From: Planctomycetota bacterium
GTDB taxonomy: Bacteria > Planctomycetota > Phycisphaerae > UBA1845
Assembly: GCA_016200265.1 (NCBI GenBank)
Contig: JACQFE010000024.1
Span: 1-52,170 of the forward strand
Direction of reading: 5' to 3'
Length of the DNA: 52,170 nucleotides
Every line of letters starts with the position of its first letter. Within the stretch, counting starts at the first letter, position 1. Both the position numbers and the translations under genes were made by a program. This document shows positions 45,256 to 52,170 of this stretch, one piece after another. The notes beneath the pieces were generated by a model, which saw only the letters and a program-made list of their open reading frames with translations, was not told the DNA's origin and did no database searches.

Positions 45256-48200
45256 GGATTGTTTTTCCTTCAAATGCGACGGAAATTACGGTCTCTCCAT
45301 CTCTTCGCGAACGGACAATGAATTCACGATTCGCTTCTTCCCCATTGTCTTGCCCTGCGGGTCCGCAAAGTACAATTGTATTCGTTCCTCGATCCATCGA
45401 GCGAACCTTCCATTGCTGGAAACCATTCCGCAATCCGACACCGAGCAGCTTTCCGACCGATTCCTTCGCCGACCAAAGCCGTGTGACCCAATCGGCGCGG
45501 TCGCTCAATGAGAAATCGTCGAGAAAATCCTGATCGGCATCGCTTAATGCAATTTGCTCAAAGCCCCGATCACGAGATTCAACGGATTCCATATCAATGC
45601 CGATCGGCACGCTGGCCGCCGCCGCGACGGCGGTCTTCCCTTTATGCGAAATGGAAACGATCGGGACTCGATCGATCTTTCTCGTCCAGCCACCGCGAAC
45701 GCCGGGTTTCCCATTGGCGTCCTGCGTGATCTCCACGTCCGCGGGAAAAAGATCAAGGTCAAAATGCCGCTTGACCCACATTCGCACCGAGTCTTTGGCC
45801 GCTGCCCGACCGAAGATCCACTCGGTTCTCCTGGGACCGTCCTTCATAGAGCGATATTGCTCAAGTTCCGCGCGATTCAAAATCAAATGGGCCCAAAGAT
45901 TTTCCCAAATGCTCGAACCCATCTCGCCGAAGGGTGACATCCTGCGGCACTCGATATCGCCATTCATTTCGGGGATCGGAAGCTCCAACCGCTCGCTGAC
46001 CACGCCTTTGTTCGGGAATCGCCAGAAATCGTAGAACGTGTGGTCCCAGTAGAACCGCCAGTCTTCCCAGCCCGTGATGCGCATCCACAAACCCCCGTCG
46101 GGCGTGAAAATATCCATGTTCGCGCGGAGCTGACGCCGGGAAACGTCGGCGATCTGGAGTTCACACGGGCACTTCGCTCCAGGTTTGAGATTCTCACGAT
46201 AGAGCGTAAGCTCATTGATGCGAATCGGGAAGAGGACGAATCCTTCGTCGCAATACTCGACCGGCCAATAGCCGACAAGCTGACCGGCCGCATCGAGAAG
46301 ACAGGGATCAATGATAAAATTGGGCGCGGAATTCGAGCGAACGAGATTGTGCGTGGGCAGTACTTCGAGCTTCGCCCGCAGGCCATTCGATCCCACAGCG
46401 TCGATGGTCGTCACGCCGCGGAAACGCGGGCCATGAAACATTCGCCGTTTGGCGTACATATCCTCGCCGGTGTGCCTCGGCGTGCGAGAATCGTTCAAGG
46501 TCGGGATCGCCGACGCGATCGCTGGAGGATACTCCGCCGCGAATCGAAATGTGCCTTCGGCCAATGCGGAAGCAGGCTGCGTCGCCGCCCGGTTTGCGTC
46601 GTAGCGACGAATTGTCACGCGAACTTCGCAATCACCTGACCGCTGCGCGGTAATTTCGAGCACAACCTCCGGCCCACCCGGCTCGACCTCGATCCACTTG
46701 GCGGCCTGAAGCCCGCGAGCGCCGACGACCTTCAATTCCGGAATCACCAGCGCCGCCGTCTCGGCCATCATCTCGACGCTGACCGTCAGCGGCACGATGC
46801 AAAGTCGCTCGCGATCCGGATCTTCGTCGGAAATGAATGGATCAAAACAATGATCCGCAAGATACAAGTCTTCATTCACGTCGATCCGACGAACCACGAC
46901 GACTTCCTTGCCAGGCACGTTTCGAGTGACTTCGCCGATCAGCGGGCCGAGACGTGGATCGCCACCTTGCACAGGCGTTGACACGGATGCGCTTGCATTC
47001 GGGGCACTTCCGCCATTTGACTGGCTTGGCACAGTCCCTTTTTGAGGATCAGGCAATGGTGTGGTCGCGGCACCGTTGGAAAGAAATGCAACGATCTGTC
47101 GCAACGTCTTCAAGCGGGCGACGGCCTCCATGTCCACTTGTGTCGATTCTCCGCCGTTCGCACTTCGTTGTTGAAGCGCTCCGAGAATTTCGACCCTTTT
47201 GATCGAATCGATCCCCAGGTCCGCCTCCATATCCAGGTCGAGACCCAGCATGTCCGTCGGGTAGCCGGTGCGGTCACTGACAATTCCCAGCAGCACGGAT
47301 TCGATTGACTCGGCGGTGGTGCCGACTTGTGGCACTAATGACGACGCGACGTCTTGCTTTGCGGCGGAAGTTCCCGCAGCCCGATTCTCCGCGGGCAGGA
47401 TCGGGGCATCGAGACCTGGCGAAGGAGACGTTACTTCAAGCAACCGTGCCGAATTCGCGTGTTGATCATCGCGAAATGCTTCGCGGACGCTACCGTTCTC
47501 GGAAGGATCCTCTTGTGCCGCAAAATCGCTCAACGATCCGAAGCTCGAATTCGTGGAAACTTGATCGTGCTGTGCAGTTTGGCCGCCCAGGAACGCCCGC
47601 ATGACATCTTCATTCGTTTGCAGGAATGATTCCATGAGGCGGAAGTGCTCCTGCAACGCGGCATCGGCAGGTGTTGAAGAAAGCTCAACTCGTTGTTCCG
47701 ATCCCCTCGTCAAAGCGGCTCGTTCAATCGGTTCCGCAAGAGCCACGTCTTTGCCTTCCGACGAGCGATATTCCACGCTTGCGGGCGCGGTCGGCAATGG
47801 CCTCGGCGACAAGGACATTTGCGGCGAGCAAAGCGAAATCTGCATCGCGCCAATCTCATTCGCCTCATCCACGCGCGAATCTTGGCTAACCTCAAGCGTG
47901 AGCATCACCGCTCCGCGCCGCGCATAGAGCGGCCTCGCATCGAACGGCACATGCAACGCGGCCAACTGAGCGAGCGCGTGCTGCAAGGAGATCAACCCCG
48001 GCTTGCGGTATTGCTGCGTCGCAATCGCCGCGTGCGGCCGGCCTCTAAAAATATCATCCGCAAACGCCGTCAAATTCCCGCGCGGTCCGACTTCAAGGAA
48101 AATTCTTGCTCCGTCGGCATACATGGCTTCGAGTGTGTCGCGGAAGAGCAACGGTCGGGCAAACGTATGCGCGAGGAGTTCAACAACCTCGGCAGTCGCC

Positions 48201-50767
48201 GTCGGATACGGCTTCGCCGTCGTACACGAATACAGCTTCACCCTGGACGGCTCAATTCGCATTGAATTGAAGAATCCACGAAGCGAATCCGTGACGTAGC
48301 CGAATTCCGTCGTGTGATAACCTTGTGTATAAGGCAGTTTCTCCGCGAAAATTCCGCGACCGCGCAGCGCTTGGAGCACGGCTTCGACATCCTGCGGAGC
48401 GACGACAATCACCACCTGATGCGGGCAATTGTCATTGGCGACGATGATCGGCCGATCGAGTTCCGCCGCGATCTGCGCAACGGTTTCGCGGTCCGTACCG
48501 ATGTTGAGCATCGCCATCGCGGGGACGGAATCATTCTCATTCAGCCGTCGCCAGACATCGCTCAAGCCACTCATGCTGGAGACGAATTCATCGATGGTGA
48601 CCATGCCGGAGGCGGGCATCACCACCCATTCGCCGGAACTGTGACCAGTCATCATGTCGGGTTTAACGCCCAGGGATTCGAGCAGCAGATACATCGCTCC
48701 GTTGGCAGTGAGCACGGCCGGATTGGCCCGCTCAATGGCGGACAGGTGGAGTTCCTGCTCGGAAGCTTGCTCGTCGGACGGCGCCGGCGGCGGAAACACA
48801 TCACGGCTCAGCGGACGCATTCCGGTCGACGTGATCGCGCGGTCGGCGTTGTCAAAGCACTCGCGCACCAGCGGAAAGTGCATGCAAAGATCGGAGAGCA
48901 TATTCGTGTGCTGACCGCCGAGCCCCGGAAACAAGAACGCCAGCTTGCCGCCGCGAACAGGTGAGTCATGCAGGTAATAAATGCCCTGCGCATCTTTGAT
49001 CTGTTTGCAGGATTCGTCGGCCAGGCGCTCCACGAGACGAGCGAGCTTCTTCGCAAGATCGCTGATCGACGATACGACGATTGCGGCGCGATGCGAAAGC
49101 CCCTTCAGCGAAGTGTTCAACGTGAACGCCACATCACGCAGTGCGACGCCTTGTGCCGTGTTCGCATACGCGGCCAGGCGCTTCGCGTTTTCAAGCAGTG
49201 CCGTTCGAGACGCGCCTTCAATGATGCAAAGCTCGGCCTCCCAGTCAGTCAGCAGTGATTTCCCGATTGTGTGGGATTGGCTTTCCGCGCGTGTTGTGGA
49301 TTGTGGAGTGGATGACTTTCGTTGCGTGGGACGATATTCCTCAAGCACGACGTGGGCATTGACGCCACCAAAGCCGAATGCGTTGACGCCCGCTCGCCGA
49401 GGCGAACCTTGCGCATGAATCCAGGGACGGGCCTTATCGCTCACGTAGAACCGCCTGCCATGTCGATTCAACAGATCGTTGGGCCTGTCGCAGTGAAGAC
49501 TCGGCGGAAGGACGCCGTGATAAAGTGAAAGCGCCGTCTTGATCATCGCGGCGGCGCCGGCGGCGGGCATCGCGTGCCCGATCATCGACTTAACCGAGCC
49601 AAGCGCGCAGGTTTGGGAATCACTGTCGGCGGCCGGCCCAAATATCGATTGAAGCGTTTCAACTTCCGTCGCGTCGCCGATGGGCGTCCCCGTGCCATGA
49701 GCCTCGATCAGCTCCACACTCGCGGGTTCGACGCCGCTCATCTCATACGCTCGACGCAGAGCGAGCTGCTCACCCTCGACGCGAGGGGCCGTGACGCTCA
49801 TGGCCTTCCCATCGCTGCTGGAGCCGACGCCTTTGATCACCGCATAGATTCGATCGCCGTCTCGCTCCGCATCCGCAAGTCGTTTAAGCACAAGCAGCCC
49901 AACACCTTCGCCGGAAATCGTGCCGTCACAATTCTGATCGAATGGACGGATGACGCCGGAATGCGAAAGAGCGCCCATCGCGCAGAATACGTGCAGGAAT
50001 GAAACATCCGTGAAAATGTGTACGCCGCCGGCGAGAGCGAAGTCATAGGCGCCGGTCAGGAGCCCCCGCACCGCATTCTCCGTCGCAATCAGCGATGAAG
50101 CGCACGCCGCGTCAACGGTATACGTCGGGCCCATCAGATTCATGCGGTTGGCGACGCGACCTGTCGTGATGTTCGGTATCAAACCCGGAGCGTTGTTCGC
50201 GCCGAAGCCCGGCAGACGTCCCTGAAGCTCCGCGCGGATCGCCGCGAAGTCGGCTTCGGAAAAATCGGGTCGCAACGATTGAATGATCTTCAGCGTCTGC
50301 TCTGTAATCATCCCGCGCTGCACGAGGCCCGAGAGCCCCGCACCGAGATAATTTCCACGCCCAAGGATGAACGCAGAGGTCTCCGTTGAGAATTCGCGAT
50401 GCAAGTATCCCGCGTCATCGAGCGCTTCGTACGCGGCGCGAAGAACCAGGAATTGATCGGGCTCCGCGCCTTCGACGGCCTTGGGCATCGTGCCGAATTT
50501 TAACGGATTGAACGTAAACGAATTGCCGATATAGCCGCCGCGCTTGCAGTAGATTTTCCCCGCCGCGCTGGGATTGGGGTCGTAGTACGTGCTCGGATCC
50601 CATCGCTGCGGAGACACCTCGGTGATCGCGTCGACGCCTCGCACGATGTTGCGCCAGAATTCTCCCACGTTCCGGGCCGCGGGAAATGTGCACGCAATGC
50701 CGATGATGGCCACGTCGCCTCGGACCGCCGGCGTTTGCGCCGCTTGTCGCGCCGCGGAAGCCGTCAC
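45242..50767 (-). CDS. Multidomain polyketide/PUFA-synthase-like enzyme KS-AT-ACP-DH-PPTase
   Basis: 1841 residues. KS domain about 15-480 with Cys222 (DAACASSL), His357 (EAHGTGTP) and His398 (GHAMPAAG). AT domain about 600-930 with FPGLGGQH, Ser710 (GHSSGEW) and His818 (GYHTTEF). A low-complexity linker holds HFRLMESFLQTNEDVMRAFL, a helix typical of PUFA and glycolipid synthases. One ACP: Ser1188 in LGIDSIKRVEI, the PUFA-synthase form. A PKS dehydratase-like double hotdog follows at about 1290-1590, with His1306 but a disturbed HxxxGxxxxP and DAAGQ retained. A fused phosphopantetheinyl transferase ends the protein (IGIDMESV and WSAKESVGKLLG), so the enzyme may activate its own carrier. GTG 50767 overlaps the upstream stop by 4 bp. 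Closest in plan to PfaA/HglE-type synthases. Confidence 0.93.
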   Translation of the reverse strand: MTASAARQAAQTPAVRGDVAIIGIACTFPAARNVGEFWRNIVRGVDAITEVSPQRWDPSTYYDPNPSAAGKIYCKRGGYIGNSFTFNPLKFGTMPKAVEGAEPDQFLVLRAAYEALDDAGYLHREFSTETSAFILGRGNYLGAGLSGLVQRGMITEQTLKIIQSLRPDFSEADFAAIRAELQGRLPGFGANNAPGLIPNITTGRVANRMNLMGPTYTVDAACASSLIATENAVRGLLTGAYDFALAGGVHIFTDVSFLHVFCAMGALSHSGVIRPFDQNCDGTISGEGVGLLVLKRLADAERDGDRIYAVIKGVGSSSDGKAMSVTAPRVEGEQLALRRAYEMSGVEPASVELIEAHGTGTPIGDATEVETLQSIFGPAADSDSQTCALGSVKSMIGHAMPAAGAAAMIKTALSLYHGVLPPSLHCDRPNDLLNRHGRRFYVSDKARPWIHAQGSPRRAGVNAFGFGGVNAHVVLEEYRPTQRKSSTPQSTTRAESQSHTIGKSLLTDWEAELCIIEGASRTALLENAKRLAAYANTAQGVALRDVAFTLNTSLKGLSHRAAIVVSSISDLAKKLARLVERLADESCKQIKDAQGIYYLHDSPVRGGKLAFLFPGLGGQHTNMLSDLCMHFPLVRECFDNADRAITSTGMRPLSRDVFPPPAPSDEQASEQELHLSAIERANPAVLTANGAMYLLLESLGVKPDMMTGHSSGEWVVMPASGMVTIDEFVSSMSGLSDVWRRLNENDSVPAMAMLNIGTDRETVAQIAAELDRPIIVANDNCPHQVVIVVAPQDVEAVLQALRGRGIFAEKLPYTQGYHTTEFGYVTDSLRGFFNSMRIEPSRVKLYSCTTAKPYPTATAEVVELLAHTFARPLLFRDTLEAMYADGARIFLEVGPRGNLTAFADDIFRGRPHAAIATQQYRKPGLISLQHALAQLAALHVPFDARPLYARRGAVMLTLEVSQDSRVDEANEIGAMQISLCSPQMSLSPRPLPTAPASVEYRSSEGKDVALAEPIERAALTRGSEQRVELSSTPADAALQEHFRLMESFLQTNEDVMRAFLGGQTAQHDQVSTNSSFGSLSDFAAQEDPSENGSVREAFRDDQHANSARLLEVTSPSPGLDAPILPAENRAAGTSAAKQDVASSLVPQVGTTAESIESVLLGIVSDRTGYPTDMLGLDLDMEADLGIDSIKRVEILGALQQRSANGGESTQVDMEAVARLKTLRQIVAFLSNGAATTPLPDPQKGTVPSQSNGGSAPNASASVSTPVQGGDPRLGPLIGEVTRNVPGKEVVVVRRIDVNEDLYLADHCFDPFISDEDPDRERLCIVPLTVSVEMMAETAALVIPELKVVGARGLQAAKWIEVEPGGPEVVLEITAQRSGDCEVRVTIRRYDANRAATQPASALAEGTFRFAAEYPPAIASAIPTLNDSRTPRHTGEDMYAKRRMFHGPRFRGVTTIDAVGSNGLRAKLEVLPTHNLVRSNSAPNFIIDPCLLDAAGQLVGYWPVEYCDEGFVLFPIRINELTLYRENLKPGAKCPCELQIADVSRRQLRANMDIFTPDGGLWMRITGWEDWRFYWDHTFYDFWRFPNKGVVSERLELPIPEMNGDIECRRMSPFGEMGSSIWENLWAHLILNRAELEQYRSMKDGPRRTEWIFGRAAAKDSVRMWVKRHFDLDLFPADVEITQDANGKPGVRGGWTRKIDRVPIVSISHKGKTAVAAAASVPIGIDMESVESRDRGFEQIALSDADQDFLDDFSLSDRADWVTRLWSAKESVGKLLGVGLRNGFQQWKVRSMDRGTNTIVLCGPAGQDNGEEANREFIVRSRRDGETVISVAFEGKTIHATH

Positions 50768-52170
50768 GACTTCACCCCCGCGGGGCCGGTACGAGTTTGG
50801 CTGAGTCGATTGAGCGCTTTGCTGGCGGTCACTTCCATATCCTCCATCCAGCCGACCAAAATGCCGGCGGAATCAAAGAACATGATGTCCGCGTGGATGG
50901 AAGGATTTCCCGTTTGATGACGAACCGCAACCTCGCAACGGATTTCACCTTGCGGCATCGGCGCGAAGTAATGATAGCAGCCGAGCCGGGCGGGAAGCGG
51001 CGTCATATCCAGGTGCGTGCGGGCCCAGAGAATCAAGAGCTGCAAGCCGCTGTCGACTACGACCGGATCGATGAGCCAATGGGGCGATGCGGATTCCGCG
51101 AGACATCGTTGTGGAGAACTCGGTGCAAGTTTCGCGATGATCCCGTTCTGCCCGACGGCCTCAACTTCCACGATCCCCGCGAACAACGGCCCGTGGAAAA
51201 GCCATTGCTCATACGCCTCTTCGATCGTAAGCCCCAGCGGTTTGCCGTCGTGGAGCTTCAGTCGCGTGACCGACGGAGTGGATGGAGCGACAGACGCAAG
51301 CTCCGCGGTAGCCGTGTAATGAATGTGCGGCTTGTCGCCGCCGGTCTCCGCTTTGAGTTCGACTTTGGTGGCCCCGTCGCCGGTGATTTTCGGCGTCGCG
51401 GAAACGTGAACCGTCAAAGGCCCGTTCTCCAGCATGATTCCGCGCAGCACGCGGAGCTCGCGAACCGCGGTCAATTTCAAGTCAGGCCAGCCCGCCGCGG
51501 CGATCTCCGCAAGCAGTTCCAACCCCACGGCCATCGGCATCACCGGACGGCCGTCGATCTGATGATCGACGAGGTACACATCAAAGGATGGATCAAGCGT
51601 TCGTGCGACCTCAATTCTCCCGTCAGAAAGTCGATCAATCTTCGCGTGGCCGTTTAACAATGCACCGCGGTGTGAAATTTCGCCACGCTGGGCGGATTCG
51701 TGTTGCGATCCCTCGCCCCTCTGGGGGGAGGGGGAGCCGCCGACATTGAGCGGCCTGCCAAAAATCACTTCAACATCATCTTTCGCGCCATGGAGCAGTT
51801 CGTCCAAGAATGCGGCACGCCCCGCGGGACGGCTGATCATGTGAATGCCGGCTTTTTCGAATTGCCTGGCAAGTTCCCGAGAGACCATGCCGCCGACGGA
51901 TTCCCACGGTCCCCAATTCAGCGACGCAACTCGTGTCGGCCATTGAGCGTTCAACTGTCGTGCGAGCTTGTTCAACACCTCATTGGCGGCCGCATAGTCC
52001 GCCTGTCCGCGATTTCCGTACCGCGCCGAAACCGAGGAGAAGAAGAACATGAATTTCAGTGATTCAGGCCGCAGCTTCTCGGCAAGCATGTATGCACCGA
52101 TGACTTTCGGTCGCATGACACGGCGGAATGATTCAATTGATTTATCGCGAATGAGCTTGTCTTCGGTCAC
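50764..52170 (-). CDS. PKS/PUFA-synthase subunit, C-terminal part with KR and DH (cut by right edge)
   Basis: The last 468 codons of a larger gene. Residues 1-130 are the end of a ketoreductase (SDR) domain: FKVMRPKVIGAY-type helix, FMFFFSSVSARYGNRGQADY with the catalytic Ser and Tyr, AAANEVLNKLARQL and SLNWGPWESVGGM. Residues 190-450 are a dehydratase with HQIDGRPVMP (HxxxGxxxxP, intact) and DPVVVDSGLQLL (Asp and Gln of the second hotdog). Between them lies the odd stretch GGSPSPQRGEGSQHESAQRG, encoded by a hairpin repeat. The gene ends in a gtga overlap with the KS-AT gene. Together the two proteins supply KS, AT, ACP, KR and DH; an enoyl reductase would have to be upstream, outside the window. 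Confidence 0.92.
   Translation of the reverse strand: MTEDKLIRDKSIESFRRVMRPKVIGAYMLAEKLRPESLKFMFFFSSVSARYGNRGQADYAAANEVLNKLARQLNAQWPTRVASLNWGPWESVGGMVSRELARQFEKAGIHMISRPAGRAAFLDELLHGAKDDVEVIFGRPLNVGGSPSPQRGEGSQHESAQRGEISHRGALLNGHAKIDRLSDGRIEVARTLDPSFDVYLVDHQIDGRPVMPMAVGLELLAEIAAAGWPDLKLTAVRELRVLRGIMLENGPLTVHVSATPKITGDGATKVELKAETGGDKPHIHYTATAELASVAPSTPSVTRLKLHDGKPLGLTIEEAYEQWLFHGPLFAGIVEVEAVGQNGIIAKLAPSSPQRCLAESASPHWLIDPVVVDSGLQLLILWARTHLDMTPLPARLGCYHYFAPMPQGEIRCEVAVRHQTGNPSIHADIMFFDSAGILVGWMEDMEVTASKALNRLSQTRTGPAGVKS
51712..51736. repeat. Pyrimidine/purine hairpin repeat inside the PKS linker
   Basis: ctc-g-cccctc (51712-51721) pairs with gagggg-gag (51728-51736) with one unpaired g, around tggggg. 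On the coding strand it gives SPSPQRGEG, a translation typical of intergenic ctcccctc...gagggga repeats that have entered coding sequence. It lies between the KR and DH folds, where an insertion would be tolerated. Confidence 0.6.

Overview
The window looks like chromosomal DNA of a member of the Planctomycetota, probably near the Phycisphaerae. This rests on gene content, not on a search. The clues are a DCNGNGVPDECE motif with dockerin-like DxDGDG repeats, a prepilin-headed protein of the H-X9-DG type, two secreted PQQ-type propeller proteins, a very long ResB beside CcsA, thrombospondin type-3 calcium repeats, and a type I PKS/PUFA-synthase-like locus. Base composition is moderately GC-rich. 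GTG and TTG starts are frequent. No rRNA, tRNA, CRISPR array, insertion sequence or phage module was found.

Layout. 0.4-4.9 kb: System II cytochrome c maturation (ResB, CcsA). 5.3-8.1 kb: a fusion of an eRF1-like (baeRF-type) domain to an orphan CheB methylesterase, a six-helix potassium-type channel, and a stand-alone Clp N-domain protein. 8.2-13.4 kb: a secreted subtilase with PKD domains, a macrodomain protein and a WaaP-like kinase. 13.6-16.9 kb: a pseudopilin-like protein, then two perfect parS 16-mers 32 bp apart, then a secreted BNR/Asp-box protein with a tandem dockerin-like tail. A 1 kb stretch of repeat debris follows.

17.9-24.8 kb: an ABC/FtsX exporter whose GT4 glycosyltransferase is destroyed by an internal deletion. 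The divergent AMP-forming (PaaK-like) ligase is split by a 16-bp tandem duplication. 24.8-28.6 kb: two coupled PQQ-propeller genes. 28.6-37.8 kb: mostly housekeeping (orphan histidine kinase, Mrp, DinB, MoaD-MoaE-Nth, HisS, a DUF6174-like protein, FHA-CoaD, and a class I DhnA-type fructose-bisphosphate aldolase). 38.0-42.4 kb: two paralogous secreted alpha/beta hydrolases flanking a TSP3-repeat surface protein.

42.5 kb to the right edge: one minus-strand operon joined by overlaps. It runs KR-DH (cut by the window edge), KS-AT-ACP-DH-PPTase, free ACP, alkaline-phosphatase-superfamily enzyme, alpha/beta hydrolase. It probably makes a fatty-acyl or polyketide lipid that is then modified by the last two enzymes. 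The product is unknown.

Small hairpin repeats recur between genes. In two places similar hairpins have become part of coding sequence: in the dockerin-like repeats and in the PKS KR-DH linker.
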